NCBI GenBank assembly: GCA_036346225.1
Contig: JARFIW010001363.1
Location: 186,001 to 250,000 of the forward strand
DNA length: 64,000 nucleotides
Direction: 5' to 3'
Origin: Platerodrilus igneus
Taxonomy: Eukaryota > Arthropoda > Insecta > Coleoptera > Lycidae
Shown here piece by piece: positions 11,027 through 22,300 of the stretch (positions are counted from its first letter, which is position 1; each line of letters starts with the position of its first letter). Both the position numbers and the translations under genes were made by a program. The notes beneath the pieces are model-generated. The model did not search any database. It had not been told where the DNA came from and saw only the letters and a program-made list of their open reading frames with translations.

Positions 11027-11880
11027 TCAAATTATCTCTTCTATGCTTTCCTGTTCAAACTTCCCAACAAAGCTCTTTATTTTGCCGTTGCTACGATGCA
11101 AACCTTGCTCTGCCGCTTTAAATTGTAGAGCATGAGCTGGCATATAATCTATGGTCCTTGTTCGAGTCAGTCGTAGCGATTGCTGTATGGTTTGCAGAAT
11201 ATTCAAGGCCTCACCGCGTAACGCAAGAATCTTTTCAGCATTGTTCCAGCTGTAAGCTCTCGCCGTCAGCATTGAATTGCTTAAAATATGTTTGCTAAGG
11301 TGACTTTCCTTCAAATGTATGTGGTTTTACTGTAAACCTTAATATCTGCTTGCACTTTCCGACTTTTTTAAGTTTTGGGACGTGCTGTTGCATCACCGAC
11401 ACTAGGGATTTAGGTACTTGTACTGTTAGAGACTTAATTCGTGTTTCCATATGCAACACCTTTTCTTCAATTTTGCGCGAGCTTTCAGAGAACTTTGTAT
11501 CCATTATCTGTAAGCTGCAGAAAATTTAGCTTCCGGTTCTTGCGAGCTTTCCAATAAATCACTTGAAGGCTTGATTTTCAGATTCAGCAAAGCTTCGAAG
11601 ATCTTATTTCTTGCTTGGCTATAATTTTTCATTAACTTCAGTTTAACCGCTTTTGCGATCTGGCCTAGTTGCGCTGTGAAATTTTCTTGTAAATTCATTG
11701 CGGTCACGATCAGCTTTTTCTAAAGACTTGCTTTACATTCTTCTAACTTCGTTGCCAAACTCGCAGAGTTTTGGTCTGCGTGTTCTTGTAATTTTTCGCA
11801 ATTTTTAGTCAAGCTCTTCTCAACACTTGACTTAAATTCCCTTAAAAATAAAAGAATTTCGCCATCTATTTTGTTCTTTT
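11027..11880 (-). pseudogene. gag: Ty3/gypsy gag, frameshifted
   Basis: Minus-strand pieces in slightly different frames (about 11870-11720, 11707-11504, 11504-11295, 11314-11027) form one gag-like protein. The N-terminal half is a Lys/Glu/Gln-rich helical region. It is followed by a capsid-like stretch with WNNAEKILALRGEALNILQTI, which resembles the W..EEK...L...LRG.A...L signature of insect Ty3/gypsy Gag. No zinc knuckle is seen before homology ends near 11027. It lies just inside the primer-binding site at 11928-11945, as gag should. Confidence 0.65.
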
Positions 11881-11927
11881 GACTGCGAGTTACAGACATG
11901 CAAGTAGAAATTGTTTAAAAATCTTAT

Positions 11928-11945
11928 ACCCTACAGGTGTCACCA
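11928..11945 (-). other. Primer-binding site of the minus-strand Ty3/gypsy element
   Basis: One base inside the LTR end (TTACA, ending at 11947) the minus strand reads TGGTGACACCTGTAGGGT. It starts with TGG, as primer sites complementary to a tRNA 3' CCA do. I did not identify the tRNA. Confidence 0.55.
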
Positions 11946-11946
11946 A

Positions 11947-12542
11947 TGTAATGAAGACAAACAAGTTTGTTTGCAATAACAAGAGTTATTTATGTTCAAA
12001 CAGATTATACAAGCCAGCTCAACAAATCGTTGTTACAATTAAATTTTTAAAAGCTTTAGCTAGCAGTACAAGTATTATCTTCCTAACACTAAAACTACAA
12101 TGCTATCTTCTAAATTACTATTGAAGCACTATAACGAATTTACATCAAATCACTAACTATCAATTCATATTAGTTTATATTATCACTAACAGTAATCTAT
12201 ATTATATTATAGCCTAAAAAGCTTCCAACTACAGCATATTGCAATTCACCCTTTGCATTAGGGAAAGTATTGCAATCAAAGCTACTATTAGAACTCCTAT
12301 CAAAATTTCGATTAGAACTGACTTTCCATATTCATGATAGCAATGTATATACATTTTAATTGTACCAATAAAAACTAGAACATTACAGCAATTATGTAAA
12401 TTATTACCTATTGTAATATTAGTGGCAAAGCCTTGTACCTGTCAATCAGCAGATCCCAAACGTGTAACGCAGCTGGGAGTCGTCCGTCATCCTCTGTGTG
12501 CGTTTTAACATAATTATGCTAGATAGACCGAACGACGTCACA
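11947..12542 (-). mobile_element. 5' LTR of the minus-strand Ty3/gypsy element
   Basis: About 596 bp. On the minus strand it begins TGTGACG (12542) and ends TTACA (11947), giving TG...CA ends. The first 200 bases match the LTR at 8432-8975. The remaining part is unpaired because the other LTR is truncated. Confidence 0.7.
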
Positions 12543-14364
12543 ATATCAAGAAAGCAATTACTGACTGTGCAAGCACCAAACTGTTTAACTATTCAAACAG
12601 TTGATTAATTTGACATTCTCGGTTCAATCTTGATTTCAATCCTAACGACTTCGTTACTTTATCAAAAACTAAAAACTAAATTTGTGGTCCGCTTGAGCCT
12701 GATATAGAAATGTTTAATAACAGAATCTTTAGTGTACCATTTTCCAAATGGCAAAATGCTTTAATGATTGGTATATTTGCATAAAAAATGTATAAACTAT
12801 GTGAGGAAATATTTTGAAGTGAAACAATACCAGTATATAATTCTAAACATTTTTGTAGTTCTGTGTACCGAAATTTTAAGAGTAGCCTTTGTAATTACGC
12901 AATAAAAAGCAAATCTTATTTGCACGATGTACAAATACTTTTATGGAAATTCATTAAATTTAAAATGGACTTGGTCTTAATTTCCATAAGAAAATCGAAG
13001 TGAAATTTAAACCATTCGAAATAATCTGCGCCTCCATTCTAACCCTGATCGGTATCTTAAACAATAGTTAGTTCAGTAATATTCTTTTATTGAAAGGGCC
13101 TATGCGACAACTTGAGAAGAGGCATTTAGAAATCAATTTAACGTTTATGATACTCAAGCATCAAATGAGAAAGGTATAGTCGTTTTCTAGAGCTTTAAGA
13201 ACCTATGTGCAAGTACCCCTATAGTTTCAACACTATGATGTTATCAAACTTAACCCTGTATAGTCTCTTATGTAGGCGTTGTCGCCATGTAGCTATTTTT
13301 AGACAAGTAAGAAACCTTTACTACATTGGTGGGAGATTTATGCTTTTCTTGTTTGATTAAGAGCTATCTATAATACGTGTCTATCTTTCTAACGTTCGAA
13401 GCTTCTTGATAAACTTTAAGCGAAGCAAGTTTACGGAGTAAGGCGTTCAGTAGCGGTTGATTGTTTAGTTTTATGATTGATGTAAGTATTAAGAATTTCG
13501 TTGAAGCACGAGGTCAATTAAGATTATGCCAGAGAAAGACTGCGGCTTTGTTAAAGAAGGGAGTGGGTTTTATTGATTGCATCTGAATGACTGTATATTT
13601 GTATTAAATGAACACCGACCCAATACCAGAATTAGGAAACATTATCATGCTAAAGTGATCGAAACCCTAAGTTTAACTGTCGGTGAATTCTAAGTTGCTA
13701 ATAACACAATGGGATACAAGGCAATGAATTTCTCCCTTACAAGGTCGATGTACTATATATTCTGCTGTAAGCGATCACCTTCGTTATAAGTACGCGTGTT
13801 AGGGGTCGATATTCAACTTTCACTATACAGGAAATTCTTCCTGAAGGAAACTTTAATAAATTATTTTTAATAATAAGCTTCAGAAAATAAAAATTTATGT
13901 TATATACGTTCTATAGAAGTTAGTCAAATATTATTTTGGTATTTATTATATTATATTATTGAATTAATTGTTGTTAGGGTTGTACTATATTATGTGTAGG
14001 ACCTAGTTAAATTCATAGTAGTATCTAAGCCACAATTAACGCTTTTTGTGATGTCCAAACATAAATATTCTGCATTCTAATTAATACGCTGCATACTTAC
14101 TAGGATGATAGGGAATAGAAATTGGGTGGGTGCTACATACTAGGTGTGTATATAAAGGAATTTATTTTCATAAGATAATTGAATTATTTTGTGCTGTTTG
14201 CAGTTTAACCCTGACCGTACTTTGAGATTCGAAAATAGGTTACCTTGAAAAGACTGAACCATCAATGATATGGCATTTGTAGCTATTCAGGAGGTAAATA
14301 CTGTAAATAGTAATTAATAGTGCCGTTTTTAAAATGTGAGATATGTAGTAGAATTTAAACATAA
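12543..14364. other. About 1.8 kb without recognised features
   Basis: AT-rich and with stops in all frames. I see no gene, LTR, terminal repeat or tandem array. It may be single-copy host DNA. Confidence 0.5.
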
Positions 14365-14368
14365 GAAC

Positions 14369-15526
14369 TGTAAGGTAGATTCTAAAAATATCCATCTTTC
14401 TAAAAATAAAAGGGTACACGAGAATCTCGACCCTCGCTTTGTATACAATTATGAGTATTTCCGAAGGCAGGTAGCTCGGTGGTTGTGGACAGATGTAAGA
14501 GACATTCCAGTAAAATGAAATTTAGTAGAAGCAAGCGTACAGTGTACAGTTAGCATTGAATAGGTGTTGTGCTTGTGCATGTGATTCTTTTGATATAAAA
14601 TATACATAGGTGAGTTTTCTCACTGAGTGTTTTATCCTGATTAATTTATTTTTCAAGAATGTTATTGAAGTGATATTGCATGCGAATTTATTTAATTTTA
14701 ATATATTTTGCGTAGAGGGGTTGCATTGAAATTCTATTATTTCTTTGTGGCCGTTATGTCATTTTAAAATTATGCACAAAGGCAAATTTGATGAGGGAAG
14801 GTTGCATCGCGTGTTTTATCCCTTTGTAATCATTGCACTCCCTATAACAAGGCTCTAGTATCTGGAGGAGAGTTCAATGCCCGTTGTATCCCTTTGAGCT
14901 TATTATTCCCAGTATTAGATTATGATTGAATTTGGAATGCACTGCGAGTTGTATCCCTTTGCATTCGGTGCGGCGCATTGCGATTTATATCCCCTTGCGT
15001 CGAGCCTGGTAGCTGAAGCGGGTTCATCGCGCGTTGTATCCCTTTGGACCCATTGCACCACTCAGTACCAGGGCATTGAAGAAATACAGTGAGTAAACAA
15101 TGCGTGTTGTATCCCTTTGTTTACCGAAATGTGCTTTTCTGTATTAAAATAACTTGAGTAAACATTGCGTGTTGTATCCCTTTGTTTACCAAAATGTGCT
15201 TTTGTGTATTAAAATAACTTTTGCAAATATGCCCACATTTTAATTATAGTTTTGATTTGATTAATATATTAATGATTGAATTTTTGTGATTTTAGACACT
15301 CATTCAGGGTCTTAATTTCAGATAGAGATTTTCGAAATCACTTCAGATCCTTTCCCGAGAGTTTTCTAAGAAAAGAAAGGGATTCTAGTTTAATAAAGAA
15401 AAGATTTAGGTGATTAATTAATTGGCTTTACTATTAACCATAAATTTTAAATTCGCGATTAATACTATCTTTACACCTATGTAAATTTGACCCTACCTTC
15501 CCCCTTTTTTTGTTTAATCACTTACA
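14369..15526 (+). mobile_element. 5' LTR of Ty3/gypsy element (1158 bp)
   Basis: Begins TGTAAG and ends CTTACA, a perfect 6-bp inverted terminus. It matches 20118-20737 except for an internal block (about 14430-14915) and a shorter stretch around 15010-15090 missing from the 3' copy. The bases just before (GAAC, 14365-14368) are repeated right after the 3' LTR (20738-20741), a 4-bp target duplication that fixes both ends. Seven copies of a GTTGTATCCCTTTG motif lie inside (see separate entry). Confidence 0.9.
14809..15184 (+). repeat. Seven-fold GTTGTATCCCTTTG motif in the LTR
   Basis: Degenerate 18-mers of the form GCGNGTTGTATCCCTTTG start at 14809, 14879, 14944, 14980, 15029, 15102 and 15167. 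Spacing is irregular (about 35-73 bases), so this is not a simple tandem array. The 3' LTR keeps four (about 20216, 20250, 20310, 20375). The motif is better conserved than the DNA between copies. It may be a binding site in the LTR control region, but the factor is unknown. Confidence 0.75.
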
Positions 15527-15878
15527 TTTATTCAGAAATGGGAGATCCGCCCTCTTGCTCACATATACTTTTTTCTTTATTTATTAATTTTTATATCGGG
15601 ATTGATCTGGAGTAGCCTGACGATATCTACCTTAAATAATTAAAATTATTTGGTGTACTAGAGTTGTGTTAGTGTGTGGTGTTTTTAAAGTCGAAGAGGT
15701 GTAAAAAGGAGACAGATTGTTCCAAATTCAGAGGCGATACAAGAATTCGTTCCTGGAAATGGCAGTAATAGCAGTGTCGGTGGCAATAATTCTATAGATC
15801 GGTTAACTGAGGTCATGACGACAATTTTACAAAATTACTACTAATGCAGCAATCGCGGGCTCGGCAAAGGATGCATCC

Positions 15879-16570
15879 TTGGTTCCTGAATTCAATCCTG
15901 AAGATCGGGAACAAAGCTCTGAACTTTGGTTGAGGAAGGTGGATGAACTTAAAAATATCTTTAATTGGTCTGAGGAAGTCGCAACATTTTATGCATTAAC
16001 GAAATTAAAAGGACTGGCCGAAGTATGGTATAAGAGGTCGGAATCAATGAGATTTTCTTGGGACGAATGGAAACAGAATATAGCAGCAGCCTTTCCTGCG
16101 AGTCGTGATTACTATGAAATGTTGGCGGATATGATGCGACGGTGTAAACGCGGCGACGAAAATTACATTAAATATTACTACGAAAAATTGACGCTAGTGA
16201 ACCAATGCAAAATAACAGGAGCAGATGCGGTTTTGTGCATACTAGGAGGTATCGATGACTTTGTTGTAAAAACTTCTGCTAAAGCTGGTAATTATGGTAA
16301 TCCAGAGGAATAATTCCGGTATTTAAGCAGTCTGCATGATTTTCTCGCGCGTCATCCCTCGAACCAAGCCAATTTCAATAACGTACGATTTAATTCAAAC
16401 AAAAGAGGGCGTGAAGAACGTTTTAAAAATAAGGGCCTTCCTAAATGTTCCAAATGCGGGAAAAGCGGTCATCGAGCGCGCGATTGTAGAATCAAAAGAT
16501 GTGATTTTTGCCGTAATCTTGGCCATTTGGAAAATGAATGCTATTTTAAACAAAAGGGAAAGCACCCCAA
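15879..16570 (+). pseudogene. gag: Ty3/gypsy gag with two zinc knuckles, frameshifted
   Basis: Gag forms the virus-like particle and binds element RNA. The open piece 15879-16313 carries the capsid core (SSELWLRKVDEL, then LTKLKGLAEVWYKR and FSWDEWK), which matches insect Ty3/gypsy Gag. After a frameshift, 16440-16560 contains two adjacent CCHC zinc knuckles, CSKCGKSGHRARDC and CDFCRNLGHLENEC, each with perfect C-x2-C-x4-H-x4-C spacing. Frameshifts between the core and the knuckles mean a full Gag is not encoded. The start near 15879 is the first in-frame Met after the LTR; the true start may be upstream. Confidence 0.85.
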
Positions 16571-16599
16571 TAATACAAAGACTGTGTCCTGACTAGATG

Positions 16600-18264
16600 G
16601 CGGTAAGATAAATTTTAACTCTATTAATAAATATTTTAAAGACGTTTTTATTAATGGACAGTCGGTCAAAGCATACTTAGATTTAGGAAGCACAATTATA
16701 GCAATTAAATTAGAGCAAATCGAAAAGCTAATCTTAAGTTATGATAAAGAAGAAAGGATATCCATAAAAGGATATGGTGGTGGATCGTGTTTATCTTTAG
16801 GAAAAACTAACTTTATATTAGGTATAGATAAGATAAAGCTAAAGTGATAGCCCACGTAGTGCCCGACTCAAAACAAGATATACCCATTTTAATAGGACAT
16901 CCCTTTACTGAATTACCGGGAATTGTAATAATCAAAGACGATCAAAATTTACTTATAGGTAAAGGAAATATTAGTAAAATTGGGGATATATTCCCAAAAG
17001 TAGGAAAAATTGTGTTACAAGCAACAGATGCTAAAATAATACCTAAAGACCATTTCATTAATGTACTGGTTGAATCTAAAAACAAGGACTATCAAGGTGA
17101 TTTGTTGGTGGAAGCAAGTTTTCGATTAAAGGAGGGATACGAGCACTGTTTACCACGAACTATACTCACTGTAGGTCCAAATAGGAAAACTGTTTTACCT
17201 ATTATTAATTTTTCCGATAATGACATACATACGAAACATCAACTTTTAGTTCGAGCATTTCCTTGTAGTCAGTACCAATTTGAAAAGGAATGGGAAAATA
17301 ACGAAGTTTTGAGAATGGATGTTACTGAATGCCCGTTGTTGCCTGTCGAAAATATTAATGTAGGTCCAGTGACTAAACAGCAGCGTGACGAATTAATCGA
17401 ATTACCCCAAAATTATCGGGATTGTTTTTCCTATTCTGCTACTGACGTGGGGAGTGCTAAATCCGTTGAAATGGAAATCAAATTGAACGATTATACTCCT
17501 TTTACTTATCGACCCTATCGCATGTCACCAGGACAACAGGAAACCGTTAGGACGATGGTAAATGGACTTTTAGAAAGTAAAATCATTCGAGAGTCCAATT
17601 CCCCTTATTCATCGTCTGTCTTATTGGTCAAAAAGAAGAATGAAGAAGAGCAGCTGTGCATAGATTACCGCAAATTAAATTCATTAACCATAAAAGAACA
17701 ACATCCCTTGCCGTTAATTTCTGACCAACTAGACCGGTTGCATGATAGCAAATTCTTAATAAGTCTCGACTTGCGTTCAGGATATTATCAGATACCGATC
17801 GAAGAAAATCAAAACGGTATACAGTCTTTGTTACTCCCGATGGACATTGTCAATTCAATAAAATCCCATTTGGCCTCACGAATGCTCCGAGGGTCTTCCA
17901 AAGATTTTTGAATAAATTGTTGGCGTTTGCAAGAGGGTTCTCAGCGGTGTACTTAGACGACGTACTAATTCATGCTTAAACTGTGGACGAAGCCATGAAT
18001 AATTTGAAAACCGTTTTTCAGTTGATGCACGAAGAAGATTTAACTCTTAATTTGTCCAAGTGCTATTTCTTAGAAGTCTCCGTCACTTATTTAGGGTTCG
18101 AAATCTCAGACGGTAGTGTTAGGCCGGGCTCGGGAAGAATAAGGGCGATAGAAGAATTTTCGATCCCAAAAACAATTCACAATGTTCGTCAATTTGTTGG
18201 ACTTACCGGTTATTTTAGACATTTTGTGAGAGACTACGCTACAATTGCACAAACCGTTGACTAA
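16600..18264 (+). pseudogene. pol: Ty3/gypsy pol: protease and reverse transcriptase
   Basis: Near 16640-16700 a YLDLGSTIIA stretch is the protease active site, with D-L-G-S instead of the usual D-T/S-G-S. The frame 16844-17911 continues into reverse transcriptase: YRPYRMSPGQQ, then SPYSSSVLLVKKK, then ISLDLRSGYYQIPI. A frameshift lies near 17820. The catalytic YLDD is intact at 17950-17961, but a TAA stop follows at 17977-17979. The thumb-side part (17983-18264) has LGFEISDG and VRQFVGLTGYFR. The enzyme copies element RNA into cDNA; this copy cannot. Confidence 0.88.
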
Positions 18265-18339
18265 TTTACTGAAAAAGAACACCAAATGGAGATGGAGTGT
18301 TGCGGAGCAAACAGCTTTTGATAAACTGCGATACCCATT

Positions 18340-18893
18340 GATACAAAACCTATTTTAGCCATTTTTGATCCAAAGGCAGAAACTGAAATTCATACCGACG
18401 CCAGCGCTTTAGGAGTTGCGGATATTATGCTTCAAAAACAGTCAGACGAACGTTTACACCCAGTTGCCTATTATAGCCGTAAAACGACAAAGGCAGAAAG
18501 CAAGTATCATTCATTTGAGCTGGAGACGTTAGCTATTGTAGAGACATTAAAGAAGTTTCGGTTTATTTATTGGACACACATTTCACTGTGGTAACCGATT
18601 GCAACGCGTTGAAGGCGTCTAGTAACAAAAAGGATATATTACCCCGGATAGCCCGTTGGTGGCTTCAGTTACAGGAGTTTGACTTCACAGTAGTTTATCG
18701 ACCTGGAAATAGACTTAAACATGTAGATGCCTTAAGTAGGAATCCTGCACTTAGCGAAGAACCGCTTGCCGAAATTTTTCGAATTGAGAAAGCTGATTGG
18801 GTTTTATCTGGACAATTGACAGACTCAAAGCTGAACGATATTCGAAAAATTCTATCGAAAGAACCGAAGACCGACTACGAAAAACAGGTTTAA
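18340..18893 (+). pseudogene. pol: Ty3/gypsy RNase H
   Basis: Begins near 18390 with HTDASALGVADIMLQ, then PVAYYSRKTTKAESKYH and FELETLAIVE. After a frameshift near 18570 the frame 18570-18893 continues with TDCNAL and YRPGNRLKHVDALSR. These are the expected RNase H motifs (D, E, D and the VDALSR end). RNase H removes the RNA strand during cDNA synthesis. It follows reverse transcriptase and precedes integrase, the normal Ty3/gypsy order. Confidence 0.85.
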
Positions 18894-18905
18894 AAAAAGT
18901 ATGCA

Positions 18906-20051
18906 TTGCGGAATGATATACTTTATAGAATCACTGTTATAGGATTGCTATGGGTGCTACCTCATGGAATGAGACAACAAGTTGTTAAGCTGGCCCACGA
19001 CGGCTCTGGTCATTTCGGCGTAGAGAAGACCTTACATCGACTTTGTGAAAATTATTGGTTTCCACGAATGCGTGAGTATATAGAGAAGTACATCGCCTGT
19101 TGCATAGCTTGCCTTAATAACAAACAACCAGGAGGAAAATAAGAAGGACTATTGCATCCCATTGAAAAGGTTCCTGTACCACTACACATGATACACGTCG
19201 ACCATATGGGACCTTTTCCCAAAGTCGCAAAAATAATAACCACTTTTTGGTAGTTATTGATGCGTTTACAAAATCAACCAAGGCAAAATTAGTTACCGAA
19301 TATTTGCAAGAAATTTATAGCTACTATGGACACCCACATACTGTTATAACTGATCAAGGAAGCGCGTTTACTTCAAAAAGGTTTATTGGATACTGCAAGA
19401 AGCACCATATCAAACACGTTGATAATGCTGTAGCTACGCCTTGAGCCAATGGACAAGTAGAACGACTAAATAGAACTATAAAAGGGGGTCCTTCTTGCTA
19501 CGACACCTGATGAAAATCGGTGGGACGAAAATGTCAAAGATGTCCAGTTGACTATAAACACTACTGTTTCCAAAAGCACTGGAAGAACTTCATCGCAAAT
19601 ATTTTACGGGTACAAACCTAGGTGTGACACAGACGTGCCGTTGCTCGACGAAATAGCAACGATTCCGCAAATTGTAGAAAACTTACCCACGTTGCGAAAC
19701 GAAGTAACGAAAAAAATTGCATCAGAACAATCGAAACAAAAAGAATATTTTGATAAAAAGAGGAAACAACCCAAGCGTTATGGAGTAGGCGACCTAGTGT
19801 TGATCAATAAACAAGGAACTACTGATAATTCTAGCCGAAAGTTAATACTTCCCTACGCCGTCCCGATGGTCGTTAAAGCTGTGCTACCTAATGATCGATA
19901 CGTAGTTACCGATATGACCAATTCCAATAGAACCGCCAAAGCTGCAAAATATGAAAATATAATTGCCGTTGACAGAATGAAACCATGGGTAAAGCCAGGT
20001 GGAGTATTCGATACTACCAACAGGACAGTGGTGAAGATGGCGTTGACTTAG
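18906..20051 (+). pseudogene. pol: Ty3/gypsy integrase
   Basis: The N-terminal HHCC zinc-binding region lies at about 18985-19130 (H in LAHDGSGHFG, paired Cys in CCIACL). The catalytic core has its aspartates near 19200 (HVDHMGP) and 19352 (TDQGSAF) and its glutamate near 19460 (VERLNRT). A frameshift near 19235 and a TGA stop at 19442-19444 break it. The C-terminal frame 19548-20051 includes a basic region and a LPYAVPMVVKAV stretch resembling the GPY/F module. Apart from the breaks, all catalytic residues remain. Confidence 0.87.
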
Positions 20052-20117
20052 CTCCAGACGAGTCCGACTCTGATTCATCCTCCCCCTCGGGACGAGGCGA
20101 AATTCAGGATGGCCGAA

Positions 20118-20737
20118 TGTAAGGTAGGTTCTAAAATAATCCATCTTTCTAAAAATAAAAGGGTACACGAGGATCTTGACCCAGTACTAGATTATGATTG
20201 AATTTGGAATGCACTGCGAGTTGTATCCCTTTGCATTCGGTGCGGCGCATTGCGAGTTGTATCCCCTTGCGTCGAGCCTGGTAGCCGGAAAAATACAGTG
20301 AGTTAACAATGCGTGTTGTATCCCTTTGTTTACCGAAATGTGCTTTTCTGTATTAAAATAACCTGAGTAAACATTGCGTGTCGTATCCCTTTGTTTACCG
20401 AAATGTGCTTTTCTGTATTGAAATAACTTTTACAAATATGCCCATATTTTAATTATAGTTTTGATTTGATAAATATATTAATGATTGAATTTTTGGGATT
20501 CTAGACACTCATTCAGGGTCTTAATTTCAGATAGAGATCTTCGGAATCACTTCAGATCCTTTCCCGAGGGTTTTCAAAGAAAATAAAGGGATTCTAGTTT
20601 AATAAAGAAAAGATTTAGGTGATTAATTAATTGGCTTTACTATTAACCATAAATTTTCAATTCGCAATTTATATTATCTTTACACCTATGTAAATTTCAC
20701 CCAACTTTCTCCTTTTTTTTTTGTTTATTCACTTACA
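20118..20737 (+). mobile_element. 3' LTR of Ty3/gypsy element (620 bp, shortened)
   Basis: Same ends (TGTAAG...CTTACA) as 14369-15526. It lacks the roughly 480-bp block between the AGGGTACACGAGAATCT-like sequence and ATTATGATTGAATTTGG, and a shorter stretch further on. It is followed by the GAAC target duplication. Confidence 0.9.
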
Positions 20738-20854
20738 GAACTGACAGGTATTATACTTCACCATAAAAATTTGTCCGATTTAAGTTTCATTTATGAGTGA
20801 ATGTAAAAAAGTATGTCATTGCCCTCGAGAATGGTCGACAACTTTAGAGTCTAG

Positions 20855-21021
20855 AGCATGGGTGGCTAACCTTTTCAGCAGCCGGACCAGATTTTAGAAA
20901 TAGGATTTGTTACTGGGCCGGACAACAAATTTTTCTTGTATTATTCAAAGCAAACTAGAAATATATTGTTTTTTTTTAATATAACAAAAATGAGAATTAA
21001 ACATATTTATGAGATTAGAGT
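20855..21021 (-). mobile_element. hAT element 3' end beyond the copia insertion
   Basis: The stretch beginning GAGCATGGGTGGCTAACC at about 20856, followed by CAGCAGCCGGACCAGA, resembles the GGGTGGNNAACNTTTT-then-GGNCCGG ends of hAT elements of the GTF2IRD2/Charlie type. It continues to 21021 and, after the copia element is removed, joins the hAT transposase region from 26040. The exact terminal base and an 8-bp duplication were not found. Confidence 0.55.
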
Positions 21022-21323
21022 TGTTGGAATCTGTTATGGTATTAAGCAAAAACTAAATCAATACTTCCTTCTACTAACTTTCAGTTTTTACAACACTAAG
21101 GAATTTATGTTTGACTAAAATAGCAATCTGCGCCCCATGTAGGGTGCAGGTAGTTACCCTTACATTTTATGTTTCCATAACACTATGGTTTTTCTAGCTA
21201 GTAGTCTTATACTTGATTTCAGAACGTTCAAAAGTGCTTTTAAATGAATGTGTCTAAATAAAACAATTTATACCAAACTGTCTTATTATTATTTTTATAT
21301 AAATCCGACTCCTATATCCAATA
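21022..21323 (+). mobile_element. 5' LTR of copia element (302 bp)
   Basis: Starts TGTTGG and ends CCAATA, near-perfect inverted ends. It differs from 25738-26039 at about 7 of 302 positions by eye. The 5 bases before it (AGAGT) and the 5 after the 3' LTR (AGAAT) agree at four of five positions, consistent with a slightly mutated target duplication. Confidence 0.92.
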
Positions 21324-21337
21324 GGTTATGGTACCAG
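21324..21337 (+). other. Copia-type half-tRNA primer site
   Basis: GGTTATGGTACCAG lies immediately after the LTR. Drosophila copia has GGTTATGGGCCCAG at the same place, which pairs with the anticodon stem-loop of initiator tRNA-Met rather than with the tRNA 3' end. Twelve of 14 bases agree. No TGG-type 3'-end primer site is seen here. Confidence 0.75.
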
Positions 21338-21413
21338 TTTACGAACATATTTAATTGGTGCTAGTGAATAGTTTAATTCAGTGAAAAAGATTGAGTATTA
21401 TATACTAAAGACA

Positions 21414-22300
21414 ATGGATAATACTAAGAAAGTAAAAAGAAATATTAAGCCTTTTAATATTGAGCAATATAGTATATGGAAATTCCACTTGCGCGCGTTA
21501 ATTGAGGAAGAAGGTGCTTTGCGAGTACTTGATCAGGGACCACCGGAAATAATTACCCATAAATGGCGAAAATGGGAAAGGACCGCAAAATGTTGCATTA
21601 TTGAGCATTTAAACGACACAATGATCGGCGTTGTTACTGAAGAAAATAGTGCCCGTGATATTATCTTAAAGTTGGATGCGATTTACCAAAGGAAGAGCTT
21701 AGCTACTCAATTAGATATTCAGAAGAAACTGCTTAGTTTTAAACTACAACCGAACGTACCGTTACTTGCCCATTTTATTAAATTTGATGAAATGATGATT
21801 GAATTAACTGCAGCTGGAGCGGGCATTAATGAAATGGGAAAAGTTGCTCATTCGCTTTTAACTTTGCCCTCATCATACGACAGTGTTGTCACAGCGATCC
21901 AAACTTTATCCGAAGACAATTTAAGCCTTGCTTTCGTAAAAACCAGATTACTAGACCATTAAATTAAAATAAGAGACCAAACCGCGGACCTAATCTCGAA
22001 AGCTTTGCATACTACTGCTATTAATTCAAGATATAATAACAATAAAAACAAAAAGGGTTGGAATAACTTCCGTGGAAGAAATCAGTATAAATAGTATAAA
22101 GCTAGAAATAATCAATCAAAAAATTTTGTGAGTAAATACAAAATTAATAAGCACCGGCAAAAGTGCGAACAATGTGGACGATCAAGCCACATAAAACGTG
22201 ATTGTTACTACAACAAACAACAGATTAATCAGAATAATAATAGCTATCATCGAACTCTGCAAACAGTTCAAACTGTTGATGCTAATGAACAAGAAAGAAG
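21414..22300 (+). pseudogene. gag: copia gag, truncated by stops
   Basis: From the Met at 21414 the protein starts MDNTKKVKRNIKPFNIEQYS. It continues with the Ty1/copia Gag pattern: W.FH...L.EE, then LDAIYQRKS, then LPSSYDSVVTAIQTL. TAA at 21960-21962 interrupts it. Downstream, a single CCHC zinc knuckle (CEQCGRSSHIKRDC) lies at about 22158-22200. In copia, Gag and Pol share one frame; here stops separate them. An alternative upstream Met at 21381 adds 11 residues. Confidence 0.85.

Noticed and set aside
14336..14518. Sixty-codon frame spanning the 5' LTR edge
   Set aside because: It crosses the element boundary fixed by the target duplication and has no domain.
14809..15184. CRISPR-like array
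   Set aside because: The repeated 18-mers lie in an LTR of a eukaryotic retrotransposon, with irregular spacing and no cas genes.
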